A stretch of 64,000 nucleotides of DNA from Henricia sp. BOLD:AAB3569 (GCA_037783545.1 JBBELK010000032.1:1240001-1304000), one strand, 5' to 3'. Counted from the stretch's first letter, positions 46,793 to 58,123 are shown. Numbers and translations are program-made. Notes: generated by a model from the sequence alone, not told the origin.

Positions 46793-47611
46793 ACAGGGTG
46801 TATCAAAAAAACTATACACTCATAAAATTGTATATATTAAATGGAAATTGAATTATATTTAGAAAATTGGCTCGCACATATCGGTAGACATAAGTTTCAT
46901 GTTTTTTTATTAACGTCGTCATCGTGATGGGAATTTCAAGCCTGGGTGAACAGGGGCTAGTTTTGTAAACTAAAATTTGTAAGCTAAAATTTACTTGCCC
47001 CCAAAAATGGAAGATGCAAACAGGATCAAGGAGCATGAGAGGCCAATTTGACATGCCCTTCCTTTGCTATCAGCTTTTCGGAAAGATTAGCTAGCCCCTT
47101 CCGTCGGGCGACTTTGGTTGTACTAGACCTGACATCACTGTACGTTTAATGGGGACATCTGAAGTCCAAGTTTTTGTTACTTCCCGTGGAACTAGATGAT
47201 TTGCAGAGATAATTAAGAACCAAAGTTGCCCTTCTTAGGCAGAACAGAGCAGTGATCAGGTGTGCCTTTGGTGTTAGGCTGAGCGTGCAAATCTGTGTGC
47301 AGAAAAAGACGGTCACATTGAGGACAGAAGGGGCAAGCTAAACTTTCCGAAAAGCTGATAGCAAAGAAATGACATGTCAAATTGACCTCTAATGCTCCTT
47401 GATCCTGTTTTGCCTCTTCCATTTCTTGGCGCAAGTTAATTTTAGCTTTGTTTACCAAACTAGCCCCTGTTTACTCAGGCGTGATATTTCCAACATGACG
47501 AAGACGTTAATGAAAACATGAAACTTATGTGTGAGCCAATTTTCTGAATATAATACAATTTCCATTTTATCTACAATTTTATGAGCGTATACTTTTTTTT
47601 ATATACCCTGT
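46793..47611. mobile_element. ~820-bp foldback DNA element in C1q intron, unit 1
   Basis: Starts ACAGGGTGTATCAAAAAAAC and ends with its imperfect complement, with TA at the edges, like Tc1/mariner ends. Inner sequence is also inverted (AAAATGGAAGATGCAAA against its complement around 47,400), so the element can fold on itself. No transposase frame. It is inserted in a copy of repeat B, whose two halves flank it (46,690-46,790 and 47,612-47,870). Confidence 0.75.
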
Positions 47612-48350
47612 GCAGCAATAAATTAATCCATGCATGGTTTTTTTTGTCAATTGAATGGGAAAAAATTACTTGCAAATAATTTGTTCTAATTTCTCCAAAT
47701 AATAGTATACCATATTTAAACCCCAACAAATGTATACAAATTATTTTAAAAAGTAAAACAAATAAAATAAATCATCATGCATTTGTTAGCATTGCTATCA
47801 ACACTTCTAGTCTTGATTTTCTTGTCAACTCAAGTAAAATGTTACACTGCAAATGATGTAATGGGGTTTTAAAAATATATTTTCTGTGTCTGTACTGATT
47901 TCACCTTCCAAAATTAAATCTGAATAAAAAAGGCATGTTTTATGTTTACTGAAGTTATCAGCATTTAGCGGTGAAAATGACTACTAATGGAAATCTAGAA
48001 AACGGAAAGTGCAAACTATGTAATCTTACGGAGCTGACTTTTACTCAGGTTGGTTTTAATCATGCACATCTTCAATCACACAGGGAGACAAATCTATTTG
48101 TAACAGTTTATCAATCATGTGTTCTGCCTTTAACGCACATCCTTCCTTTCAAAAGAGCTGGGAAAGTTACATATGGCATAGCACACAACCGCATTTGTTG
48201 CAAAGTTTATCATTAAAATTAATTGTATTATAGACGTTAGAAACAAGTGCTCCAGTAACCCCTTTGCAGCAACTAACCATTTTCCAATGTATTCCCCTTG
48301 AGCGGGAGACTGCACGTTTTGTCATATGGGGAGTGGAGTGGGAGGTATAC

Positions 48351-48383
48351 AGGAGGGGGAGGGGGGGGGGGGGGGGGGGGGGG
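48351..48383 (+). repeat. poly-G tract in C1q intron, unit 1
   Basis: Purine run with an uninterrupted block of more than 20 G before TATATATG. Matching tracts lie at about 56,699-56,738, 58,260-58,307 and 63,516-63,532. Could form a G-quadruplex. Length is likely to be inaccurate in the assembly. Confidence 0.85.
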
Positions 48384-49011
48384 TATATATGTTTATGATG
48401 ACTATAGTTTTCAAGCCATCAATCAATTATATTTCCCGAGTCCGGCCACAGGTAATTTTCTCCATAGTCAAGTCACAAAACCAAAAACAACAAGCCCAAG
48501 CCAACAAGTTGAGATACCAGCTCTGCCCTGGTAGTACTGACCCATGGGATAATTCTGTATAACTGCCCCCAAGACACTCACAATTGAAACTGCATATGCA
48601 GTTCTCCGTAAAACATTAAAAACGAAAATGACAAGTAACTCAATTGGACAATCATACGATAATTCCACAGTCAGTTAAAAGAGTAATTAAAAAGGTTTTA
48701 ATAATTCCCGGTATTGGGTACATAGAGAGACATTTCCATAGGAACATGCACAAAACTTTTAAGAAAATTATCTTTGTTTTACCTGAAGCGAACGAACTGG
48801 AATTTGAAACATTAATGGTTCGTGCCCTAAGTCAGGTTTGCGCCCTCACTTTTTTAATGAATTTTTGAAAATTAAGGAGACACCGAAAATGTCTCCCTAA
48901 TACCCCATTTTTACCCCTAAGGTGTCTCCCTAATTTTATTTGTAAAAATAAGTCGACCTTTAACTATTATACGATTCAGACCGATATTGGCGATCTATTC
49001 CACTGGACAAG

Positions 49012-49505
49012 CACCCCGTTTACACTCGATTCGCCTTTGCCGAATCGAACTCCGCAATTTCCAAAAAGGGGAGTTGAAGCCGGGTAGGCACTAAGTGTAA
49101 ACGCAAAAGGTGAATTGAAAAAGGCGGATCAGACCCGGGTCTGATTGGCCTTTTTCAAGTCACCTTTGGGGTAGGGTTGAACCCCGCAATTGCGGGGTTG
49201 AACCCTGCAATCGTCAAGGTCGCTTGTAGTGTAAACGCTACCCGAATACAGATTCGGCAATTTGAGTGTCCTTGGGGCGGTGCCCACAGTGTAGTAGATT
49301 TAATTGACCAATCTGGCACTAGTGCAGCAACACCTAACAGCTCACGCATGCGCTGCAGTTACATTTAGTGGTGACTTTTGCGGTTTCTGAAGCGAGTTGA
49401 AGCGATTTGGGGTGTAGTGTAAACGCGGCAAATGTTCAGTTTTGTGGTCGCAATAAAAATGCTGGATCTGTATCCACCTTTGCCGATTCGAGTGTAAACG
49501 CGGTG
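49012..49505. mobile_element. 494-bp TIR element present only in C1q unit 1
   Basis: Begins CACCCCGTTTACACTCGAT and ends with the complement (ATTCGAGTGTAAACGCGGTG). Unit 2 has an uninterrupted site near 58,937, so the insertion is younger than the duplication. Target duplication appears to be AAG/TAG with one mismatch. Interior repeats the same GTGTAAACGC motif several times. No coding potential seen. Confidence 0.78.
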
Positions 49506-50174
49506 TAGGTGTACAAAGTGATAAGGCACGGTCAGCATAAAAACTGGCAATTCTTTCTAGTGGTTAACCCTAACACTCCTTAATCCTCTAAAATCAATAC
49601 GGTTTGGCATACACCCTAGGAAGATAGGGTTAATGAATTTGAATTTTGCCCTTCGCCCTACTTTCCCCTTTACTTTCCTTAGCAGCTTGCCACTGACTAT
49701 CATCAGTGCAAAAGCAACCTGCGTTGTATACGGAATTATCCCGGGCACTGTTACTGATGCCTGTTGGCTGTTTTAAATAACAATTTTTTTTGCAAAAAGT
49801 AAATTATGTTAATTGTATCGGTTGTCATTTTGTGTTTGTTGGGTTGTTTGTTTGTTTTTTCTTTTCTGGCTGGGTGGGTTGTTGGGGTGTTTGTTTGTTC
49901 GTTTGCACGGACATTTCTAATTTAAAACATTAATTTTACTAAAGGGTATCAAACTGAATGTGCCATGTGAAACTATTCGTTTCCCCAAACTTTTTGAAAC
50001 AGAATTTGTTTGTATGAAACGGAAAACTGTTGGCTCAAGGATTATGCAGTTTTAAAAATAGATTTGAACAACTGTTTTCTTTCCCTTTTATAATGATAAC
50101 AAAAGTGGGGCTATATTTGTTTTAACAGAACTGGAAGATTAATAAATTATTAAACTGTGTGTTTTTATATGCAG

Positions 50175-51011
50175 ATGAAGATCATTTTGCCGATCGTCCT
50201 AGCAATCATGAACTTCCTGCTCAACTCTGCCCATCTCCAAGCTGCTACTACTGGGCCGTCTACTGCTACCAGTGATGACAGGGCACACCCCGTTTGCCAG
50301 ACATGCTGCACGGGTCCGGCTGCAGTACCGGGCATTCCTGGCATGCCTGGCCAACCGGGTCCATACGGACCGAAAGGAGATGTGGGTCTGGCGGGTAAGA
50401 AGGGCGACATGGGACGTGGAGAGAAGGGTAACACGGGCGAGCAGGGAGCACGTGGGAATCCTGGGCCTAAAGGAGACGATGGTGTAGGTCAGCCTGGCAA
50501 GATGGGTCCACGTGGGCCACCAGGAGTAGTTGGACCAGCTGGGGAACCTGGTGTCAAGGGTCCAAAAGGGGAACCAGGGGAGACTCCAATCGACTCCCTT
50601 GGCCCTGTAGCTTTCACAGTTGTGAGGACAACTGACACGGCAGTGTCATCGTCTCACACAACTCGTTTAACCTTCGAGGAAGCCACGACGCGTTTGCCAG
50701 GTACTAACTTTGACCTTGAAACTGGTACATTTACGTGTAATGTGCCAGGCGTCTACGTGTTTATGTTCTCCGGCTGCAGATACTATGGCCAGCAGCTCTT
50801 CATCAACCTCTATAAGAATGACGATGTGATCGTGACCGGTTACAGCTGGACCGATAACACGCGCGACCAGGTGTCAGGGAGCGCGGTGCTTACCCTGCAG
50901 CAGGGAGACAGGGTGTATTTGACCTATGCAGGCAAGGCGTACAGTGCCTCATCGTTTAGATACACTGCGTTCAGTGGATTCCTTCTTTCAAGGAATAATC
51001 CCGAGGCTTGA
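50175..51011 (+). CDS. secreted collagen-C1q domain protein, array copy 1
   Basis: 278 residues in one coding exon. Signal peptide 1-23 ([20 protein letters not shown]...), a Cys cluster CQTCC (41-45) likely to crosslink chains, Gly-X-Y collagen helix 53-135 with two one-residue breaks (G80-R-G82 and G103-V-G105), and a C1q domain about 144-273. The C1q signature F179-x6-F186-x5-G192-x-Y194-x-F196-x-F198 is intact, as is [16 protein letters not shown]. Such proteins form trimers outside the cell; related ones act as pattern-recognition molecules or hormones. The ATG lies directly after an acceptor (TTTTTATATGCAG), so I start at 50175; an in-frame ATG at 50157 lies in the intron side and is disfavoured. 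The 5'UTR exon is 46554-46635. No canonical AATAAA close after the stop. Cys201 is unique to this copy. Confidence 0.95.
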   Translation: MKIILPIVLAIMNFLLNSAHLQAATTGPSTATSDDRAHPVCQTCCTGPAAVPGIPGMPGQPGPYGPKGDVGLAGKKGDMGRGEKGNTGEQGARGNPGPKGDDGVGQPGKMGPRGPPGVVGPAGEPGVKGPKGEPGETPIDSLGPVAFTVVRTTDTAVSSSHTTRLTFEEATTRLPGTNFDLETGTFTCNVPGVYVFMFSGCRYYGQQLFINLYKNDDVIVTGYSWTDNTRDQVSGSAVLTLQQGDRVYLTYAGKAYSASSFRYTAFSGFLLSRNNPEA

Positions 51012-51213
51012 ACTTAGATTGGGGTCATACTTATCTAACCTTAGAAAAATGTTCCATAGATAAATGCTTCAAATTTTTCAATTGACAAATTTGTCAATTG
51101 CAAATTTTACTACAAAAAAAAGCACTGAGACCTTTGTTTTTGATGACAATTTGAAATTCCTCAACAATTACTGTTTTTATTGAATGAGGTGGCACCATGC
51201 AATTCCAATGTTA

Positions 51214-51332
51214 GGCTGGATCCGAATTAGTAACTCTAGCTGTGGCTGTTGCTATGCTGTTTCTAAGGACTGTCATTTTCCGCCCATAGCAACAGCATAG
51301 CAACAGCCAAAGCCACTAATTCGGATCCAGCC
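51214..51332. mobile_element. 119-bp perfect hairpin element with TTA target duplication
   Basis: Arms begin GGCTGGATCCGAATTAGT and end with the exact complement. It is flanked by TTA on both sides, and unit 2 (near 60,572) has a single TTA with no insertion. Unusually clear insertion with a paralogous empty site. Confidence 0.85.
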
Positions 51333-51362
51333 TTAATTTGTTCAGTAGCATAGTGAGACTAT

Positions 51363-51867
51363 AGACCTTTATCATGATGCAGCCATCTTCCCTTTTCTCC
51401 TATTAAAATGAACGCAACCAAAATGAGGCTTGCAGAAAAAATAGTTGGGTCCCGTTTTGAAATTGTTTATTATGTGCATCACAATGACACAGGCGTTGCG
51501 CGTTAAAGAGAGCGCGCAATCATAATGTGGACAGCGATTCTCAACAGAAGATTACACGCGCTATCGCGCAGACGCACTGATCGTACCCGACACGTACTAT
51601 CACTAGGGGCGTTCGAGATGCTTCCTCGGGGCAGCCCTGACCTGGGGATGATCGTGCGAGGTGTGATCAGCCAGGTAGACCATGGGAACGAGGTTAGACA
51701 CGGGTTACCCGGTGTCAGCATCTCGAACGCCCCTATTATGAACATCTAACAATGGAAATTGGGCCCACACCATTGTTACTAACAATGGGGTTACAATGAA
51801 CATGTACATGTTCTTGCTCATAGTGTATGGGGAACAAGACAAAGACGGACGCACCGTGATAAAGGTG
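51363..51867. mobile_element. ~505-bp composite element, unit 1 only
   Basis: Ends are inverted (AGACCTTTATCA and TGATAAAGGTG), flanked by TAT, with a single TAT at the empty site in unit 2. Inside are a second inverted repeat (AGGGGCGTTCGAGATGCT at about 51,603 with its complement at 51,737) and a small AACAATGG hairpin (about 51,745-51,830). It is therefore a nest of elements. Confidence 0.75.
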
Positions 51868-52945
51868 TATTCTCTTCTACAAATGCAGCAGCGCAGCCAG
51901 GGGAGCGGGGGCCCAGTCGAGCCCCCACTGGAAATTTGGTAAATGGATAAAAACATGGTAAAAACACAAATACATGAATTACTTCATATCGGGTGTTGAA
52001 ATTCAGTAATTTTGAAAACGATATTTGAAGGTGGCGGATGCCTGCTGTATATGCCCTGATTCAAATGTACGTTTTAAGGGCGCGGCGCGGGAAGAGTGCA
52101 CCCTGGCTATGCTGCTGTACAAATGACCAATCTTCTTGACCTTTTTGACTTTTACCTCTTTCAGTGCCCATTGTTGTTAAAATGTTTCACAACTTTTTGG
52201 AACTTGAAGTTTTACCGGCGCGACGGTTAGCGTGTTGAAAGAAAAATAAATGACACAGTCGAGATAGTACATGTTAGATAGCACTTTCAGAGTACATACG
52301 ATAGATCGTACATACATGTACGACCTTGGCACTGAAAGGGTTACTTGTTCTTTAATTGTTTAATTACTGTTTGCAAAGCTGTATTTTTTGGGTTTGATTG
52401 TTTGCTTATTTAGGGTTTTTTTCATTGTCTTTAACCGTTTACTTGAGTGTAGTCTGCAAATCTGATAGCGTACACCCTCCAAGCGACATTGTCCATCGGT
52501 ACAATGACTGCCACACTCCTGGAAAGAGAATGCCTTTGCTACGTCCCAGAGTGTGGTAAAGAATGTTTTTTTTTTTAAGAAATGGGGTGAATTGATCTTC
52601 CAACTTGAATGAGTGTAAATTTAAATTTGCTTACGGGAATTATTTTGCATGCTTGAAAACCAAAATACAATTTAAAAAAAAAAAAATTAATTCAACTATC
52701 TCAAACTGCATTCAAATTTGTGCTAAAACAAATTGAGGTGGTAATTTAATTAAAGGTAGTACACATGCTTGGTAAACCATTACAAATAGTTTCTTCCCCC
52801 TGTGTGATTGAAGGTATGCATGATTGAAACCAACCTGAGCAAAAATCAGCTCCGTACTTCATCTAACTTTGGAGAAAACAGTAAAAACAGATTGTTCACA
52901 GTCACTTCGCCCCCAAACCACTTCGCCGTAAACCACGACCTGTGC

Positions 52946-54384
52946 ATGAAGTTGTTTTGGGGTAAAGTGTAATTTGGGCGAGGTAGTGTTTGGACAAAGT
53001 GGTTTTGGGACGAAATGGCCTTTGGGTGAAGTGCTTCAGGGCGAGGTGGTTTTTTTCGATCGTGCGCGTTACGCATAATCCAGGCATGTTGCACGCGCAT
53101 ACCGCGCACACGACCGGGTCCTTCAACTTTTGGGTGCGTGCAGTTTCTGTGTGCGTGTTCCATACGCGATGACTAGGGTGCGGGCACGGGCCAGCCAAGA
53201 ACGTGTTTATAACTGGCTAGTCTTTATCGTCTGGCCACGTGACGTGCTCTCAGGCAATGGGGATGCGTAAACTGTCTAAGGTATTTATGAATGGTTTGTT
53301 TAAACTGAGCGAGAAAACTGTTTGGAAAAATTGGAGATTTCAAAATCTCAATATTCGATCCTCCCGATTTCACAACTTATGTCAGCGCCAAAGCAACTAC
53401 ACACTAAGAGCAACTACGATGGAAATTGGGCACACACCATTGTTAAAACAATGGTTTGTGCCAACTTTCCATTGTTAGTTGGTCATAGTGACACCTCCCA
53501 CTGCGACAACGTTTGAAGAGTCTATCCACAAAAAGAGCATTGTCTCTTTGATTTTTTTTGTTAAAGGCAGTTTGAAATGCAGTTTTTATTAAATAAAATC
53601 ATATATTTAAATTTTCTGAGTACATTTCTGTATTTTTTTCAGTTATTACTTGTGATTTAATATTTTTAAACGAATTTTGAAAATTGTATCGTTGTCGACC
53701 ACGCCCCTAAAAGGGGACTTGAATTTGCATAAACATGCATGAGCGAGGTCATGACGTAAGCTCGGAAACCCGCTTGCAGCGCTCGATGCTAGCGCTAGCT
53801 TGTTGTGCCGCCATTGCATCAACAAAGCAAACTTCCATGCTCGGATTTATAGGCGAAAAATCAGTAAATATATTGAGAAATGCCCGGTAGATGTGTTGCT
53901 ACAGGATGCAGTAACACCATATTGGCTTGTTAACGACTTACCTAAGCGACATTACAATGCCCTAAGGAAATCCACGCAAATCTTTGAAGTAAGGCGGCCC
54001 GAGTCATTTTGACGTAATTTAATCAATTTGGTCATGTTATGCCGAAAAGAAACGATTTATATACTTTTCAGAAATTGTATTGGGTTCTGTTCCTTATGAC
54101 TGTCCCATTAATCCCTACCAAAATTCCCGGCGACGATATTATTTACTCAGCAGTTTTTCAAATTAATAACAGGGATGCATGCTGACAAATATGAATGGAA
54201 CGGATTACCCAGTATGCTTTAAATAGCAGCCAATCGCCGACGCGGACAATGGCCAGCATTACCGAGTACATGTATCACACTGCATGCACAGCGTTTACAA
54301 TTTACGCGCGTTATTTCCTGATTGGTCCAGAGGAGGCGAACAGATTTCTTTCCTTTATTCCACAGCGAAATGAGGCCGTTTCAC
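52946..54384. other. spacer between C1q units 1 and 2
   Basis: Not homologous to the C1q units. Holds repeated CACTTCGCCC-type motifs (52,900-53,050, also seen at 14,815-14,875, 40,545 and 61,430), a short AACAATGG hairpin at 53,403-53,491, and a possible zinc-finger-like remnant at 53,880. No intact gene recognised. Confidence 0.5.
53880..53932 (+). pseudogene. possible THAP-like zinc-finger start (remnant)
   Basis: ATG followed by MPGRCVATGCSNT, resembling the start of THAP-type C2CH proteins, then a stop within five codons. A GT dinucleotide inside (GCA|GTAACA) could be a splice donor, but no following THAP exon was recognised. Could be chance. Confidence 0.2.
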
Positions 54385-54931
54385 AAGACTCAGAATTTAC
54401 TAGTTACTAAATGATCACAACTGAACTTTAATTTTGAAGCACTTTGGCAGCAAAGCGACTCTCGCGATAATTTCAGAGTTGTCATAAAAATGCTGAAGTA
54501 CTTCCCAATCTAAAAACAAAAGCCCATATACAGAAAAATATATATCGACAAATAGATTCATCGCAATAGGCCATTTCACATACAAAATACCTACGATAAG
54601 ATCCTATACAAAAGGTAACATGTGCCAATGCAATCATTATAAGGATGCGCACAAATCCAGGGACTAGGAAATGACCTGTAATCTCAATACTTCCTGTTAG
54701 CTTTGTGAAGTGAATGTCAGTGATCAGCACGTGGTCCACTGATACTGGAAGTCACAGTGATGCATGGGCGGGACTAAATAGATGCGCCTTTAGCTTCCGG
54801 TGACTGATTGTCAGTGACACTCACCGACAGTAATTATAGTGGACCAATCACAGCAGTAGGCAAGTTTCTGTAGTCACTGCTCATGCTATTCGATGATTGA
54901 ATAAAATCTAGGAGCGCTGTCATCAGATATC

Positions 54932-55013
54932 AGTCTGACAGGAAACTTTAATCTGCCAAGTGCTTCCTGAGTCGAGAACATTCAAGGCAACAGTTCACCA
55001 TTGACTTGTCAAG
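54932..55013 (+). other. predicted noncoding exon 1 of C1q copy 2
   Basis: Same 82-nt segment and donor (CAAG|GTATGT) as in copy 1, with about one substitution. Predicted intron to 59579 is 4.6 kb, longer than in copy 1 because of copy-specific insertions. Confidence 0.6.
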
Positions 55014-55170
55014 GTATGTATATAGAATAAATTATTTCATACGAAACTGTTTCCAAAAGTTAAAAGCCATTATATAATTTGCAGATGAAACATTTTCATG
55101 AATTTCAAGAACAGCACCATTTTAAAGAACAATGTTGACAATCTGCCCTGTAGAAATTTCAGCCACAAAA

Positions 55171-55982
55171 ACAGGATGTATCAAAAAAACTATACACTCA
55201 TAAAATTGTACATTAAATGGAAATTGAATTATATTTAGAAAATTGGCTCGCACATATCGGTAGACATAAGTTTCATAATTTTTTATTAACGTCGTCATTA
55301 TGATGGGAATTTCACGGCTGACTGAGCAGGGGCTAGTTTTGTAAACAAAGCTAAAATTTACTTGCCCCAAAAAATGGAAGAAGCAAAGCAGGATCAAGGA
55401 GCATGAGAGGCCAATTTGACATGCCCTTTCTTTGCTATCAGCTTTTCGGAAAGTTTAGCTAGCCCCTTCCGTCGGGCGACTTTGGTTCTAGTACTATACC
55501 TAACATCACTGGACGTTTAATGGGGACATCTGAAGTCCAAGTTTTTGTTACTTCCCGTGGAACTAGATGACTTGCAGAGATAAATAAGAACCAAAGTTGC
55601 CCTTCTTATGCAGAACAGAGCAGTGATCAGGTGTGCCTTTGGTGTTAGGCTGAGCGTGCAAATCTGTGTGCAGAAAAATACGGTCACATCGAGGACGGAA
55701 GGGGCTAGCTAAACTTTCCGAAAAGCTGAGAGCAAAGAAATGACATGTCGAATTGACCTCTCATGCTCCTTGATCCTGTTTTGCATCTTCCATTTCTTAG
55801 CGCAAGTTAATTTTAGCTTTGTTTACCAAACTAGCCCCTGTTCACTCAGGCGTGATATTCCCAACATGATGACGACGTTAATAAAAACATGAAACTTATG
55901 TTTACCGATATGTGTGAGCCAATTTTCTGAATATAATACAATTTCCATTTTATCTACAATTGATAAGTGTATACTTTTTTTG
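55171..55982. mobile_element. foldback DNA element in C1q intron, unit 2
   Basis: Orthologous-position copy of the element at 46793, again splitting repeat B. Its right end has lost the final ATACCCTGT. Same position in three units shows insertion before duplication. Confidence 0.72.
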
Positions 55983-56865
55983 TTAGATGCAGCATTACTT
56001 GAAAAATCCATGCATGGTTTTTGTGTAAATTGAATGGGGAAACATTGTCTGCAAATAATATTTTTTTTTATTTCTCCCAATAATAGTATACCATATTTAC
56101 ACCCCAAAAAAATGTATAAAAATTATTTTAAAAAGTAAAAAAACAAAAACAAATCATTTATCAACACTTCTAGTCTGGATTTTCTTGTCAACTCAAGTAA
56201 AATTTTACACTGCAAATGATGAAATGGGGTTTTAAAAATATATTTTCTGTGTCTGTACTGATTTCATCACCTTCCAAAATTAAATCTGAAAAAAACATGT
56301 TTTATGTTTACTGCAGTTATCAGCATTTAGCGATGAAAATGACTACTAATGGAAATCTAGAAAACGGAAAGTGCAAACTATGTAATCTTACGGAGCTGAC
56401 TTTTACTCAGGTTGGTTTTAATCATGCATATCTTCAATCACACAAGGGGATAAAACTATTTGTAACAGTTTACCAATCATGTGTTCTGCCTTTAACGCAC
56501 ATCCTTCCTTTAAAAAGAGCCTGGGAAAGTTACATATGGCAGAGCACAAAACTGCATTTGTTGCAAAGTTTATCATCAAAATAATCGTATTGCTGACGTT
56601 GGACACAAGTGCTCCAGTAACCCCTTTGCAGCAACTAATAACCATTTTCCAATTTATTCCCCTTGAGCGGGAGACTGCACTTTTTGTTATATGGGGCGGT
56701 TGGGGGCGGGGGGCGGGGGGCGGGGGGGGGGGGGGGGTGGTATGTATGTTGATGATGACTATAGTTTTCAGCCATAAATCAATTTTATTTCTAAGTCCGG
56801 CCACAAGTAATTTTCTCCATGTCACAAAAACAAAAAGAACAATCCCAAGCCAACAAGTTGAACTT

Positions 56866-57424
56866 ACGCCATAACTTCATGGCGTAGCTGCGCAATAAAC
56901 CTAAGATCGATTTCACGAAACTCTCCTCATTCATTTTTTCACTTTAGCACTTATAACTTCCAGGACGAGGATAATTTCTAGTTTTATAAACGACTATTTG
57001 ATGTTTGCTCTTAATACAATAGGCATACATAAAACATACGTCATTGTTATTCACAAATTTTGCACAATGGCTGCATGCCATCGCTCATGTTGCTCGCTCC
57101 TCATGCGTCGCGTCGCAAATTTCACTGATGATAAAAGGCAATTTTCAACTAACGATAGGCCAGGGATCAGTTCGTTGACGATGCGGTAAATAAGCATGTG
57201 TAGCTAGTTAGCATTATCGCCATTTTTCACTGTCCTACGACACATTTTCCAACTTACGCCACCAAAAACCATTGCGCAAGTTACGCCACATTTTATGGCG
57301 GAAGTCGGTGAGTTGCGCCATATCCAAATGTGGCGCAACTTTCGTGAAACGCGTCACAACTTATTGCGCAATAGTTTATGGCGAAAGTGGACTTGCGCAA
57401 TTGTGTAAAGTTTTGTGAAATCGG
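56866..57424. mobile_element. TIR-like insertion private to C1q unit 2
   Basis: Bounded by CGATTTCACGAAACT (about 56,911) and AGTTTTGTGAAATCG (about 57,408) in inverted orientation. Rich in short inverted TTACGCCA/TGGCGTAA motifs. Absent from units 1 and 3. Left limit uncertain by about 45 bp. No protein. Confidence 0.6.
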
Positions 57425-57680
57425 CTGGTGCTCTGTCCTGGTAGTAATAATTCTTTATAACCCATAGAGTTGTATAAGCCGTAATAACCCACAATTCACA
57501 TTTACCCACAATTCACAATTAAAACTGATATGCAGTTCCCTGTAAAACATTAAAAACGAAAATGACAAGTAAATAAATTCCGGTTCATTACGCTACGTCA
57601 CGAGACGTCCAAAGGTTTATTAGCATATCGTCGGGAAGTGTTCCAAGTCAGCAGACGCCAGTGCATTTTCAAATTTGTGT

Positions 57681-58123
57681 ATATGGGTCTGTCCACGGTA
57701 ATGGGGTACATTTCTGTAACACTCAAGATCTTAGGTCCCAGTTCACTTCAAATGTCTTAATTTTATCTTTAAATTATCAAGCTAAACTGAGGAAATAACT
57801 TTTTCACCAAGGAGTAAGAAAAATAGTCATACAACATACATTTGTGAAAACCTCGTGCACAAATTTTCCTATTACGCATGTAACAAAGACGGAAAAAAAT
57901 GTCACAAAATTGTCTGTCCACGTTACATGCGTAATAGGAAAATTTGTGCACTTGCTTTTCAAAAATGTATGTTGTGGCAGCAATTTTTTACTTTTTGGGC
58001 AAAAGTTATCTCCCGAGAACAAAACAAGGAAATATTTTTAATTCTGAGATAAACTAAAGACATCTGAAAGGAATTATTGACTTATTTTTCAAATGTACCC
58101 CATCACTGTGGACAGACCCATAT
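57681..58123. mobile_element. ~440-bp foldback element private to C1q unit 2
   Basis: Begins ATATGGGTCTGTCCAC and ends with GTGGACAGACCCATAT. The arms pair through most of the length around a centre near 57,905 (CACAAATTTTCCTATTACGC against its complement). Same foldback superfamily as 8984-9379 and 34915-35345 (shared GGAAATTTGTACACAG-like arms). Confidence 0.78.

Larger units (their letters stand above)
45800..52945 (+). repeat. C1q tandem repeat unit 1
   Basis: Homologous to 54385-61480 and to 61610-64000. Shared parts are upstream region, exon 1, intron with its transposons, coding exon and about 1.9 kb downstream. Distance between exon 1 copies is 8,378 bp then 7,401 bp. Units 1 and 3 share an extra 5' stretch (45,817-45,990 and 61,620-61,800) that unit 2 lacks. 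The array arose by duplication of a gene that already carried its intronic transposons. Confidence 0.85.

Noticed and set aside
48298..48562. Poly-Gly frames in the C1q intron
   Set aside because: Come from the poly-G tract.
50165..50434. Minus-strand open frames across the collagen part of the C1q genes (also 59,604-59,969)
   Set aside because: They mirror the Gly-X-Y codon pattern (GGN CCN repeats read in reverse) and have no homology, promoter or conservation of their own.
52440..52560. Block highly conserved between 52,440-52,560 and 60,955-61,075, considered as a coding or NBAS exon on the minus strand
   Set aside because: Its conservation is no higher than that of the rest of the duplicated C1q units, its minus-strand frames match no NBAS segment I recognise, and splice sites are weak.
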